Shown: positions 1 through 10,226, counted from the first letter of the stretch. The stretch: DNA of 64,000 nucleotides from Hysterangium stoloniferum (GCA_015178975.1 WHVD01000046.1:434001-498000), one strand, 5' to 3'. Notes: generated from the sequence alone by a model not told the origin. Translations and numbers: made by a program.

Positions 1-296
1 TAATACCAGATTTGGTATTATTACATTCTACAGTCTATGTATATATAAGTCTCCCATACTCATGCACTTAGAATCCAGTTTCAATATTGAACTAGTTACA
101 CCCTGAATACATCCCGATCCAGTCTTGACTCCTCTTGTCTGTCTGCATGCTCAATTCCCAGAACTCCCATGGGAGCTTCAAAATCTACATCTTCCTTGTA
201 GGTGTTCTGTCAGCTCGAAATATGGACACCTGAATGAGTGTATGATGGCACAGCACATAAGCTAAAGCCAAGTCCATCTCAGCAGTAGTACTCTCT
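1..296 (+). repeat. LTR fragment, diverged A/B-like family, cut by window start
   Basis: The stretch begins with a CCAGATTTGG-type palindrome that also occurs in the B-family LTRs (CCAAGTTTGG). It contains the shared LTR motif (CAGCACATAAGCTAAAGCC at about 250-272) close to its right end. It abuts Helitron Rep coding sequence at about 300, so it looks like the 3' end of an LTR inserted in the Helitron. The left end lies outside the window, so no target-site duplication (TSD) can be checked. Confidence 0.55.
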
Positions 297-301
297 GGTA
301 A

Positions 302-937
302 TTATTCTGATATACATGGCTTCCATGATTTAGTCCTGGCTACAAATGTAAAATACTCAGGAAAATCCATATACAATGTGTCCCTGGCATGGCGACCATT
401 GTAGCCAGTGAGATCCTTGGTATTAGCTTCAAAATAAGCCATTAGAGTTGTGCCAGCATGCTCTGCCCTTTGTAAAGCCTCAGCAGGACCTTGATCAACA
501 TTGAAAATGACAGTGCTTTCCCCAGGGAGGTGGATACAAAGTGCCATTACTGCAGGAACCTGGGTGTGGAGTTCATTGCACATTAATCACCAGACAGACT
601 CATGTGCACTAACATATCATGCATCAAGGTACTGTTTAATCTCATCTGGTGTCTTTCCAACCTCCATAGTTGTGTGATTGGGGCCCTTGTAACAGTATTT
701 ATGCATGTACTTCATTGATATTTTGGTAAAGACCAACTCAACATTGATATGGCACTCAAAGGTGAGAAGCAGAATAGGAGAGTAAGGAACAACATATCAG
801 TTGTCATATGTAAACTTGGGAGTTTGATAAACCCTTCCATTGTTGGGATGAAGGTAGAATGGATAGCCTTCCTGATTGACAATGGTGGCTTCACACCAAT
901 CCTTTGGGAAGAATTTACCACATGTACCATTAGCCAT
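302..937 (-). pseudogene. Helitron Rep/helicase gene, C-terminal part of the Rep region (segment 3 of 3)
   Basis: Minus-strand translation gives Helitron_like_N-type sequence: MANGTCGKFFPK, EGYPFYLHPNNGRVY, VVPYSPILLL, ECHINVE, KYMHKYCYKG, then PDEIKQYLDA and EALQRAEHAGTTLMAYFEAN. In-frame stops (after FTYDN, after YLDA, after SVW) make it a pseudogene. Its 5' continuation is not the adjacent DNA. It lies at 3621-3818 on the opposite strand, because 938-3818 is inverted. The left end is cut by the LTR at 1-296. Helitron identity is from recalled family signatures. Confidence 0.85.
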
Positions 938-1772
938 ACTTGTTTCTGATTTACTCGACGCCCCATGGAAAGCTCGAATCTACACCAAAATAGATCTCAA
1001 ACATGCCTATCATTTGGTTCGAATTGGCGAGGGTGATGAATGGAAAACTGCTTTTCAGACTCACTATGGATCCTTTGAATGGTTGGTTATGCCGTTTGGC
1101 CTTACCAACGCCCCTTCCACTTTTCAACATTTTGTTAATGATATATTTTCTGACATGCTTGATGTATGTGTTATAGTCTATTTGGACGACATTTTGGTAT
1201 TTTCTGAGGATCCCGCTCTTCACGATGAACAGGTCTGTGAAGTTTTCCGAAGACTCCGCAAAAACAGTCTTTTTGCCAACGGTAAAAAATGTTACTTTGA
1301 CATGGATTCTATTGAATACTTCATTATCGGACCTGAGGGTCTCCGTATGGACAAAACCAAGGTTCAAGTTGTCTGTGATTGGCCCAAACCATGGAAAGTC
1401 AAGGACATTCAGTCATTTTTAGGTTTCGCCAACTTTTACCATTATTTTATTTGGAATTACTCGGATATTACAATACTGCTTACTCGTCTTACCCGTAAAA
1501 CTCAACCATGGGTCTTTGACGACAAATGCTGCTCTGTTTTCCAGACTTTGAAAAATGCTTTCACTTCCGCCCTGATTCTTTCTCATTGGAAACCTGATGT
1601 TCCCATTATTGTGGAAACCGATGCTTCCGATTATGCAATTGCTGCGATTCTTTCCATTCAAGATTCCAACAGTGAAATTCATCTGGTTGCATTCCTTTCT
1701 CAGACACTTTCAGTGTCCGAACTCAACTGCGACGTTCATGATAAGGAACTTTTGGCGATAATTTCCGCACTT
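938..1772 (+). pseudogene. Ty3/gypsy family A1 pol: RT (3' half), RNase H start; lies in inverted segment
   Basis: The plus frame opens in mid-RT ([20 protein letters not shown]). It runs through the palm ([24 protein letters not shown], the YLDD catalytic motif), the connection and the RNase H start (IVETDASDYAIAA, DVHDKELLAII). It then breaks at about 1772 into the antisense gene, so the rest of RNase H and the integrase are missing. Its N-terminal half is the minus-strand pol at 3819-4839. The two halves join exactly (KYPLP at 3819 to LVSDLL at 938) when the inversion is undone. Confidence 0.92.
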
Positions 1773-2835
1773 TCCACCATATCCTGCACTTCTTCATCCT
1801 CACTTTCCAGCCCCTTTCCTGACTCCCACCTTTTCTCGACACATTCTGCCAACAGATCATTTGGCTGCTCCCTTGCCTTATCGGAAAACCTCTTGGAAAC
1901 TGTGATAACACCGATGCTAGCCATTACCTTCTCCAGAAATTCATTTTTCCTCCAGAAATTCCAGATCAATGAATGGAAACCCTTTTCCTGGATATCATTA
2001 TGGCGATCCATTGTATCCCGCATTTTCATAACTTCTGTCCCGATAAAAACCAATGCATCGACGGTGTCCTTGAGGAGTTCTACGCCCGTACTATCTGTGT
2101 TTGGCACCCCAGTTTCCGCCACTTTGGCCGCTCCCGAACTTTCCGCGTTGTTAGCTTTCTGAGCCTTCTCACCTTTCAAAACCCTTTTCACAGTGTGAGT
2201 GCACGGAAGTTTGAGAACTGCACAGGGATAGCAAGTTCCACCCCATTTTACCTTCTGTTTCCAACACGTCATATTCTGTATGGAACATCAATAACATGGA
2301 CTGTCATGGATGACTTCCATCCATTCCGGAGCCTTGACCTTTTGCTTCTGTTTTCAGAAGTTAATCAACTACCGACCTTTTGCAGATGCACTTACTTTAG
2401 GACTCAAAGGCCCAGCCTCTCCCTCTACCTCCACCTCCACAGCTTTTTGCTGTATCCAATAGTTATCGGTTAGAATTACAGAAACTTAAGGATCAAACTT
2501 ACCTTTCCTTCCCTTATCTCCTTACATTTTTCCACTGCCTCAGACTCCCGCTGTAGTCTTTCCGCCTCTTCCTTCTTCTTCTGAACCTCCACCATCTTCC
2601 ATATCCATGCTTCTTTTTCTGCCTTCACTCACTCCAACTCCCGTTTTTCCGCCTCTTCCACCTCTTTCAACTCCTGCATCAAAACCTTTTCCTCCTCCTC
2701 TTGTCACCATTTCATCTCCTCCATCCTCTGTCGCTTTTGTTGAAGTTCTGTGACCTTTGACATTTTTTGAAGGACAGTAATTTCGGCGTCTGAATCTTCC
2801 GGGGTAGTATTGAACAATGGCCGATGAATTGACAT
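1736..2835 (-). pseudogene. Antisense accessory gene of gypsy A1: coiled coil plus double CxxC cluster, three exons
   Basis: This gene lies antisense to the element, between pol and the 3' LTR. Exon 1 (2835-2503) starts MSIHRPLFNTTPEDSD and becomes a charged coiled coil (ELQQKRQRMEEMKW). Exon 2 (2449-2396) is QKAVEVEVEGEAGPLSPK. Exon 3 (2347-1736) holds C-x2-C-x6-C-x10-C-x2-C-x6-C (CSIQNMTC ... CYPCAVLKLPC) followed by a helical acidic tail. Introns are 53 and 48 bp with GTAAGT/CAG ends. TATAAAAA lies about 50 bp upstream (2882-2891). Stops are present in the coiled coil and in the first CxxC. A homologue with the same exon layout sits at 55600-56537. The function is unknown; a nucleic-acid or metal-binding accessory protein is inference. 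Confidence 0.75.
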
Positions 2836-2881
2836 GCAAGTTGTGGATAAAGAAACAAAAATGTTAATTCGAATATTTGGA

Positions 2882-2891
2882 GGTTTTTATA
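2882..2891 (-). promoter_or_regulatory. TATA box of the antisense gene
   Basis: The minus strand reads TATAAAAACC about 47 bp upstream of the ATG at 2835. The paralogous gene at 55600 also has TATATAAAAA roughly 55 bp upstream, so a dedicated promoter inside the element looks conserved. Confidence 0.55.
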
Positions 2892-3009
2892 CTCAGGACA
2901 GCAACTGAAACTCTCACCTCCAGAATTGCGTAAATTTCATGACACATAATAATCAGCCATCACTTCAATCACTCAGTACCTAATCACCTCTATGGGATTT
3001 CGGCCTAAC

Positions 3010-3019
3010 AGGGGGGTAC
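3010..3019 (+). other. Polypurine tract of gypsy A1
   Basis: AGGGGGGTAC lies immediately before the 3' LTR (TGTTACG). The C/B element has the matching GGGAGGGTAC at the same place. Confidence 0.8.
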
Positions 3020-3620
3020 TGTTACGACCCGTTCCCAGATGTTTCAATATCTGACTTCCGATCTCTGACCACGGAACATCATAGTTACCGTATCTTCCAC
3101 ATTCTTCCCTTGTTCCGCATTTGGTAATTTTGTCTGTTGACAAGTATTCACTCGTTTGTCTATTATATTCCTGTTTCGGAATATTGTCTCCCTGATATGT
3201 CTTATTGTATTCCCGTTTAAGAATACTCCTATTTCCGTCTTATTATGGTCTCAGTTTGTAGTACAATAACGAGAAGACTTATATTAGTTTCCGCGAATTT
3301 GTACTTTACCTTAGATCTGATATCAACTTAGTTTCTTATTCCCTCTTCCGTCTTTCTGTATGCTCGATATTCGGAACTCTTCAGAACTCTGAATATCCAT
3401 ATCTTCCATTGTAAGTCTCACCTCTGAAATTAAGGACTCTGAGCATTTGTTATCTGTATCTTCCATTGTAAGTCTCACCTCTGAAATTAAGGACTCTGAG
3501 CGTTTGCATAGAGGTGCAGCACATAAGCTGAAGCCAACATCCTGACCCTATCTGATAGTTCCCAACTCTCCAGTGACTTTCTGATAGTTCCGGAATAAGT
3601 TCCCGACACGGTACTTAACA
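3020..3620 (+). repeat. 3' LTR of gypsy A1 (601 bp) with internal 57-bp tandem duplication
   Basis: The LTR runs TGTTACGACC...ACTTAACA and is the reverse complement of the partner LTR at 6098-6641. It is longer because a 57-bp unit starting TATCTTCCATTGTAAG at 3400 is repeated at 3457. The outer TSD is GTCTT (3621-3625). The self-priming source sequence AGATCTGATAT is present near 3315-3326. Confidence 0.92.
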
Positions 3621-3818
3621 GTCTTCCACACATGCACTGTCTTCACTGTCTTATATGGTTTGAGGAGCAGGATAAGCCAAGGACACCTGGAGATTTCAAT
3701 TCAATTATTTCTGCCTGTTTTTCAGATCTTGAAACACATTCCAGATTATTTATGTAATTCAGTAGGTCGACTCATGATCCATGGCCCCTGTAATCTTCAT
3801 CATCCAAATGCTGCCTGT
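3621..3818 (+). pseudogene. Helitron Rep gene, middle segment, carried in the inversion
   Basis: The plus strand reads VFHTCTVF...EISIQLFLPVFQ...HIPDYLCNSVGRLMIHGPC. This is the Helitron Rep stretch after EFQK, ending in the typical MIHGPC...HPNAAC. It continues from the minus frame ending EFQKW at 6647 and runs on into 937. At the rolling-circle HUH site the sequence reads H-T-C instead of H-x-H, so the nuclease would be dead. Confidence 0.85.
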
Positions 3819-4839
3819 GGAAGTGGATACTTATCTTTCTGTGTGATGGAATTTAATCCTCTGAAATTGACACAGAGTCGAAGGGAGCCATCCTTCTTTC
3901 TGACGAGAAGGACAGGTGCTCTGTATGGAGACTTTGAGGGATGGATAAAACCTATCGACAGATGTTCATCCAGGAACTCCCGAATAGAGGAAAGTTCCAA
4001 TTGGGATAATGGGTAAATAGGTCCTAATGGAGGGTTTGAACTGGGCTCAATATCGATTTTTAAGTCGTAGGGCCTATGTGGTGCAAGCCGGTCAGCTTTT
4101 TGCTTACTGAAAATGTCTGCAAAATCATGGTATTTTTTGGGAACTCCTTCCAGGTCGGCTTTTAGCTCGGATAGTTCTGGAGTTGCAAAATGTCCAGATG
4201 CTTCATCAACTTTTAAGCTGATCAAAAAACACTGTGAACCATCCAGTTTACTCACCCTAACAAATGCCAAAGCATTGATGAGAGAGATTTTTGGAGGCGT
4301 GGAGGTTTCAGTAAAAGCTGGAGATGCCGTTGAGGCCGAAAAGGTGTTGGCCAGAAAAGACACTGCAGGAGGAACTGAAGTGTCGGGAATTCGGAAATTA
4401 ATACTGCCCAATACCCAGTCAATCAACAGATTATATGGGGTGAGCCAGTTGTATCCAAGAACTACCGAACAGCTAGAGTCCAACTGTGTTATGAAAAAAG
4501 TAACTGTCTGGGATGTTCCACAAGGGAACTGGATAGACATGTCACAGGCTTGGGTAATTGCCATATTGCTAGTGCCATCAAACAAATGCAAGGAAATTGC
4601 AGGAACAGAATGGAGTTTCAGATTATGTTTTGTGGCAAAGGTGGTATCTACAAAACAGTGTGTGGAGCCGGAATCTATCAGCGCTCGGAACACTAAATTT
4701 CCAAGAAGGTCAGAGATGAGTTTTACAAATAATGAATTGGAATTAGAGAGAGCGGACATGTTGAGACAGATAACCTCGGAAACACAGAGAGAGTCAACAC
4801 AACCCTCTGTCTGTGCAGAATCCGGAGGGTTGCTTACTC
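3819..4839 (-). pseudogene. Gypsy A1 pol: protease and N-terminal RT
   Basis: The -1 frame relative to gag is open from the slip site ([13 protein letters not shown]) into an aspartic protease ([13 protein letters not shown]), a linker, and the RT N-terminus ([34 protein letters not shown]). It stops at the inversion breakpoint 3819. The first pol ATG (4759) is internal, so expression is expected as a gag-pol fusion by frameshift. The remainder lies at 938-1772. Confidence 0.9.
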
Positions 4840-6063
4840 TTTTTTCGACTCTGTGGTGGGTTTTTCCTTAGATGTTGTAGTCATAGTGGAAGTTACCGCG
4901 TGGGCCTTGGAAGAGTTAGATTTGACAGTACAGTCGGAAACCTTGTGTCTGCCTTTTCTGCAGAAAAGGCAGAGGTCATTGTCCATATGTCGTTGTTTCT
5001 CCTTCAGGGTGAGTTTACCATCGGTACCCAACAAATGGGAAATGTCGGGTTTGTCAGAAGTTGACTGTTTATCCTTGTTGGATTTCTTGTCTTTTTTCTG
5101 GTTGGAGTTTGATTTGCCAGTATTAGTGCCAGAGTTGCCAGTGTTATTGCCTGAGTTGTTGCCAGAAGACTTGCTAGTCGATGCCTTATTATTCTGAGAA
5201 CGTTCCGTCAGGTTCTCTCGAGAGACCTCGGCTTTTCGTTCCCAATAACAGGCATCGGATGTCTGAGCTTTAATCCGCATGAGTTGGAGAGTTTTCAGCT
5301 TCCCATCTTTGCAGATTTCGTCTTTAAGGCGTGACAGAAGTCCCATATAGAAATGGTGCCTGAGGGCAGAATCGTCCCATCCACATCGTGCGGTGAGGGT
5401 ATTGAACTTGACAAGATAGTCGGAAACTCGTTGATTGTCCTTCATCTTAAGTGTCATTAATTCATTTTCTGCTTCACCGGATTGATCGTAAGGTCTGAAA
5501 TTAGTTTCCAGTTCTTCCACAAAAGCATCCCAGTCATCGAGCCATATGGGTGTCTCGTCGGATATTCCAGATAGTCCGGGTTTGAACCAATCTTGAGCAG
5601 TATCCTTGAGATAAGCGAGCGCGAAATTGACTTTTTGACTGTTGGATTTAAAAGCAGCGGGTTGATCATGGAAACTAAAATGGCATTGGAGAAGGAAATT
5701 CTTCAATTTTTTCAGATCCTTGCCGGTAAATGGTTCGGGTTCTTTGACTCCGGTGCAGGATGATTCTTTATTATCCTCAGTGAATTTCAAATAGTCAGCA
5801 AATTTCACAATGGAGTTGATAAACAACATTTCAGTCGGTTCATCAGAAGATTTCTTTTTTGATGTCTCCAGCTGATCTTCTGCTTCGTTGTTGGAAGTGT
5901 GGGGAATATTGGGATCCTTTGTTTCCTCGGTAACTTCCTCGGTAACCTCTTCGACAGAGGCTGATGTTGTCAGCTGATTTGGGGTTTCGGGTTGGGTGGT
6001 ATAAAGTTGCAATGGGGATTGAAGTTGGGATGGTCCTTCGGCAGCTTTGCATTTGGGACCCAT
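4834..6063 (-). CDS. Gag of gypsy A1 (409 aa)
   Basis: This is an uninterrupted gag: [15 protein letters not shown] start, a capsid-like helical middle ([43 protein letters not shown]), an Asn/Ser/Lys-rich linker and one CCHC knuckle ([15 protein letters not shown]-x2-C-x4-H-x4-C). It starts 34 bp inside the 5' LTR. It ends TCG AAA AAA GAG TAA, the putative frameshift site into pol. Homologous gags lie at 22560-23789 (two stops) and 38625-39833. This is the best-preserved gag in the window, although its pol is broken. Confidence 0.92.
   Translation of the reverse strand: MGPKCKAAEGPSQLQSPLQLYTTQPETPNQLTTSASVEEVTEEVTEETKDPNIPHTSNNEAEDQLETSKKKSSDEPTEMLFINSIVKFADYLKFTEDNKESSCTGVKEPEPFTGKDLKKLKNFLLQCHFSFHDQPAAFKSNSQKVNFALAYLKDTAQDWFKPGLSGISDETPIWLDDWDAFVEELETNFRPYDQSGEAENELMTLKMKDNQRVSDYLVKFNTLTARCGWDDSALRHHFYMGLLSRLKDEICKDGKLKTLQLMRIKAQTSDACYWERKAEVSRENLTERSQNNKASTSKSSGNNSGNNTGNSGTNTGKSNSNQKKDKKSNKDKQSTSDKPDISHLLGTDGKLTLKEKQRHMDNDLCLFCRKGRHKVSDCTVKSNSSKAHAVTSTMTTTSKEKPTTESKKE
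4839..4846 (-). promoter_or_regulatory. Putative -1 gag-pol frameshift site
   Basis: GAAAAAAG lies just before the gag stop. The -1 frame is open from here into the protease. The same octamer and following GAGTRAGCAA occur at 22565-22572, 38630-38637 and, in family C, 60345-60352. Confidence 0.6.
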
Positions 6064-6083
6064 GATGAGTGAGTCGCAGAGTT

Positions 6084-6097
6084 GAGATCTGATATAC
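6084..6097 (-). other. Self-primer binding site of gypsy A1
   Basis: Just inside the 5' LTR the element reads ATATCAGATCT (6085-6095 on plus as AGATCTGATAT). This is the exact reverse complement of AGATCTGATAT inside the LTR (6338-6348). The arrangement is that of Tf1-type self-priming. Confidence 0.7.
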
Positions 6098-6641
6098 TGT
6101 TAAGTACTGTGTCCGGAACTTATTCCGGAACTATTGGAAAGTCACTGGAGAGTCAGGAACTATCAGATAGGGTCAGGATGTTGGCTTCAGCTTATGTGCT
6201 GCACCTCTATGCAAACGCTCAGAGTCCTTAATTTCAGAGGTGAGACTTACAATGGAAGATACAGATATTCACAGTTCCTAAGAGTTCCGAATATCGAGCG
6301 TACAGAAAGATGGAAGAGGGAATAAGAAACTAAGTTGATATCAGATCTAAGGTAAAGTACAAATTCACGGAAACTAATATAAGTCTTCTCGTTATTGTAC
6401 TACAAACTGAGACCATAATAAGACAGAAATAGGAGTATTCTTAAATGGGAATACAATAAGACATATCGGGGAGACAATATTCTGAAATGGGAATATAATA
6501 AACAAACGAGTGAATACTTGTCAACAGACACAATTACCAAATGTGGAACAAGGGAAGAATGCAGAAGATACAGTAACTATGATGTTCTGTGGTCAGAGAT
6601 CGGAAGTTGGATATTGAAACATCCGGGAATGGGTTGTAACA
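6098..6641 (-). repeat. 5' LTR of gypsy A1 (544 bp)
   Basis: In element orientation the LTR runs TGTTACAACC...CTTAACA. TSD AAGAC follows at 6642-6646. It contains the shared LTR motif (about 6180-6203) and the 11-mer complementary to the primer site. Confidence 0.93.
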
Positions 6642-9072
6642 AAGACCCACTTTTGGAATTCAATGACATGGATATGTGCTACTGTTTTACCAAAGATATG
6701 GCCATCTGTAATCATTTTCAGCATCTTAGCCTTTTTAATAGCAAAGACAAGTGAGACCAAATCAGGGTGATCAGCAGGAGTCTGGCCAGGAAGCAATTCA
6801 TGGGTGACCTCCTCCCAATTGGGATTGGCAGTATGGTGATGAAGCAGCTGGCATTGCCATACTTCTATGCAATTGCAAAAGAATTTTCTGGACTTTGCCT
6901 CATATCCCTTGAACTGCCAGTAAATGAAGAAGGGAGTATGACCCTCTGACTGATACTATTGGGATTGATACCATCATTTGAAAAAGCATCAACAACCTGG
7001 TTGTAGAGTTCTGTACATATCCTTGGTTGATTTTCACTCAGAAATTTCAATCTGCTCTGTTCTGTGACTGCCCAGGCATCAACAATGTACTTCTGGAATA
7101 GCTTTTGTGCATAAAAAATGGTTTTGGCTTCATTTTCTCTAATAAATAGGTGATAGGCATAATATTCACACTAGGTCACCTTACAACTTTTGTCTTCTTC
7201 TTCAGCTTGATCATGCTGCTGTGCACCCTGGGGCTGCCAATTGTTATTTACATAGGGAATGTCCCATGACCAACCACACTCACCCTGGGGAAGAGCATGA
7301 CATAATGAAGGGGTGTACAAATAGCCTGTCCTTCATGCAATCGATGGAAGGGCCCCCCCCTCTCTGAACAATAATATCCCTTGGGTCACCACGACCTGTA
7401 TCACTATCTCCAGGCACAACAACTGCAAGCTCATCACTGGTTGGAAGGTTGTACCATTGGGGATCAGTAAAAGCCTTGTAGCTCAGTCTAACATGTAACC
7501 TTGGGTCTCTGCCTGTGTCCTCAATCACTCAAGTGCCTGGTGATAGAGTGTGATAAAGGGATTATATTGCTCCATATGTCCTGCAAGTCAGAAAAGGTTT
7601 GATTGTTTAGCTTTTGATTTGCCCTGTGATTCTACTTTATCTGCAATGCATGCCCCAGTGCATCCTCATGTGCCAGTGCAGGATCATGGATGTAAAGCTG
7701 AGCATAACTGGGTGATACACCTTCTGTATATGGGATCAAGGAACCATGCTCATGATACAATCCACCATGTATTTTAAAGACATATGGGCCCCAACCACCT
7801 TGCAAGACAGACTCATCCAATTGACACCAAGCGATATAAATGCAAATGGATTATTATATATATGCATGAATATTTTTTCAAAATTCCTTGGCATTGTCTG
7901 TATTATCCTCAAGAAGAGACTTTAAGGTGTAAGGGACTGGTTGAAGTATTGGAAGGGTGATCTTTCCTTGCTTACAACACTTGCCAAACTTTGGTGCTGT
8001 CCAAGAGCTAACAGTCAAATGCTCATCCATCCAGTGTAAAGCTCCACAGTGTGAACACTGTATGTTCATATGTCCCAAGTCATGTCTTGGAAACCTGGCC
8101 TCCACAACTGGCTGCTATCCAATGGGTAATTGTGCAACAGGAAGTGGAAGTGGAGGGATGGCTCCAGGATCTGGAATGGCTGGGAGTGGGGCTGGGGGCA
8201 GGGCATTGACTGCAGGTGGGGCAATAGCTTGGAGTGGCACAAGTGGGAGAATGACTGGAGGTGGAGGAATGGCTGGAGGTGAGGCCAGCTGTGGCTGTTG
8301 CTGTGCATTTGCTGCTGGATGAACAGGTGGATGGTGATGATGTGGTGGTGCTAGCTGCAACATGGGTACCTGTTGTGGTGGAGCTGGATTTCCAGGTGGA
8401 TGGTACTGCTGTGGATGTGGTACTGACTGTAAAATTGGTGGCTGCAGTTGAGCAGGTTGGTCTAATGGTGGTAAAGCAGCATACTGAGCATACAGAACAG
8501 CTACTGCAGCAGAGCCAACTGCAGGCTGGACAGCTTCATCTGCAGGTACACCCTGTTGTATATGTGGTGATAACTGAAAAAATTGGTTGCTGCAGTTGAG
8601 CAGCTACATTGCCTTGTACATGACCTGGTGCCTATGGCTGAACGGGTACATTTGCTGGTTGATGACCCTGCTGTATATGTGGTGCTAACTGCAAAATTGG
8701 TCACTGCAATTGAGCAGCTGCATTTCCTTGTCCCCAACCACACCTAATGGGTTTTCTTAATGGTGGCAAAGCTGCATACTGCCTTTTCAAGGCAGCCACT
8801 GCATCAGAGCCAACTATAGCAGAGTCACCTGCAGTAGAGTCACCTGCAGCAGAGCCACCTGCAGCAGAGCCACCTGGCTGAGCAACCAAAAATGGATTAT
8901 CAGATTGACCTCTACCAACAGGAAGATGGAGATCTTGGAATGGTTGAGCAGGGGGTGGTATATTAGAATTCACAGCTAAACACTGATGATGATCAGATGG
9001 AGATGTCATTTGCAATTGTGCCTATTGCTGCCTTCACTCCTCCTCCTGATCATGCTCAGGTGTTTGATCCAT
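6642..9072 (-). pseudogene. Helitron Rep/helicase gene, N-terminal part (segment 1)
   Basis: The minus strand starts MDQTPEHDQEEE near 9072. A Pro/Gln/Ala-rich region with tandem repeats (8115-9015) follows. Next come the Helitron N-terminal zinc motif (CSHCGALHWMDEH, KFGKCCKQGKITLP), YAQLYIHDP at about 7700, YNLPTSDELAVVVPGD at about 7440, then NPNWEEV and ADHPDLVSLVF...GKTVAHIHVIEFQK just before the gypsy insertion. Numerous stops and frame changes are present. Downstream parts are 3621-3818 (inverted) and 302-937. The helicase domain is not in the window. Confidence 0.85.
8408..8878 (-). repeat. Imperfect tandem repeats in the Helitron N-terminus
   Basis: Three copies of a 118-144-bp unit (TGCTGTRKATGTGGT...TTGAGCAG) start at about 8408, 8552 and 8669 and encode LQPPILQ..PHIQQ-like repeats. 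Between about 8818 and 8878 a 15-bp unit (CCTGCAGCAGAGCCA) repeats about four times. Confidence 0.7.
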
Positions 9073-9164
9073 AATAATATAGCAATCACAGCAGCAGCAG
9101 CAGAGAGAGAAATCCTGCAAGAGAGGGGGAGAGAGTTGTAGTGAATTAGACCAAAATAAGCCAA

Positions 9165-9935
9165 AAACAATTACAGGGAAAGGACTCACTTTCAATATTC
9201 CACTTATACTTATAGGGAGCAGTCACAAAAGCAGTAGAGAGTGCCAGGGCAAAAAAATATAGACAAATGTAGACAAATGGGTCTAAAATAGCCCAAAAAT
9301 GTGAAGAATAATGTATAAATAATTTTTAACAGCATGAGGGAAGGTACCAATACTAACCTGGAGGTATGTTATATCTTCCAGTAACAATAGAAACTCCAAT
9401 CAAGGCAAAACAGCACAGAATAGAGGGTCAATTTCACTGTAAGAATAATATTTGAGCAAAAAAAAGGCAAGATTAATTACAGGGACAGGACTAACCTTCA
9501 ATACTACACTTATAATGACAGAGGAGATTCAAAAAAGCAGTGGAGAGTCCCAGGAAAAGGAAATTCAGACAAATAGGTCTAAAATACCCCCAAAATGGGA
9601 AAAATAATGCATAAATATATGAAAACAGCCTGAGAAAGCCCAAAACAATCCTGATATTATGGTATAATCTTCTGACTGTGTATTTCAAAATTATGAATGA
9701 GAAGAACACCTGGGAAAAGGTAATTCTACTGCAAATAAATTATTTAATCATTAAAAAAAGCAAAGATTAATTAATAATTGGTAGGAGCTCACCACACCTT
9801 TTATATTGCCTGAGGAGTAGGGGAATGCTTCAGAGAAGATAAATGTTCAATATAGAGGGTCCAGGGCCAGTGGATAGCCAGACTCTAACTGCAGAATAAT
9901 ATATTTAATTATTAAAAAAGTGAACTTTAATGTAA
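9165..9935. repeat. Degenerate repeats of about 300 bp upstream of the Helitron gene
   Basis: Segments starting AATTACAGGGAMAGGACT at 9168 and 9475 share about 150 bp. AT-rich blocks ACTG..AATAATATTT...TTAAAAAA at about 9437, 9729 and 9888 repeat around them. No coding frame is evident. Confidence 0.55.
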
Positions 9936-9953
9936 TTAAATAGAGGCCTCAAC

Positions 9954-10214
9954 TGTTAGAGTATGATACTACAGCTCTAATATAGTCTATTATTTTATCT
10001 ATATTTCTCTCTACATTTTTCTCATATTTGTAGCATTTTTCCCAGCACTGTAGGTGCAGTATTTAGTGAGTTACTTAGTTTGGTAACTCCTATGTGCTTA
10101 GATAAGCAGCCAGTAGAATACTCCACTGTGGGTGTGGGAAAGTCTCCTTAGTGTTTACTTTCCAATCACACACTCACAGGGTGTTCTACAAAGCCTTATT
10201 CAACTGTTTCAATA
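9954..10214 (+). repeat. Copia-type LTR, family F (5' LTR, 261 bp)
   Basis: The LTR runs TGTTAGAGTATGATAC...ACTGTTTCAATA (terminal CA decayed to TA). It is about 85% similar by eye to the solo LTR at 49134-49381 in opposite orientation. It is directly followed by a half-tRNA-iMet primer site, which makes it a 5' LTR. No 3' partner or pol is visible. Confidence 0.75.
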
Positions 10215-10226
10215 GGTTATGGGCCC
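10215..10226 (+). other. Primer binding site complementary to the initiator tRNA-Met anticodon arm
   Basis: GGTTATGGGCCC immediately follows the LTR. It is complementary to GGGCCCATAACC of eukaryotic initiator tRNA-Met, the half-tRNA primer site type known from copia elements. Confidence 0.7.

Larger units (their letters stand above)
938..3818. other. 2,881-bp inversion spanning a gypsy element and its Helitron host
   Basis: The breakpoints can be placed to the base. Rejoining 3818 to 937 restores the Helitron frame (HPNAAC to MANGTCGKFF). Rejoining 3819 to 938 restores the gypsy RT frame (KYPLP to LVSDLL). The inserted gypsy carries reverse-complementary outer TSD copies, GTCTT at 3621-3625 and AAGAC at 6642-6646, as expected if one LTR was flipped after insertion. 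No inverted repeats are seen at the breakpoints. Confidence 0.9.

Noticed and set aside
1973-2473. Plus-strand ORF of 166 aa in the A1 element
   Set aside because: It is the complement of the spliced antisense gene, which has motif and intron support.
9954-10214. F1 as a minus-strand LTR or a Helitron terminus
   Set aside because: The half-tRNA primer site lies directly at its right end, which fixes it as a plus-strand 5' LTR. There is no CTRR or hairpin terminus.
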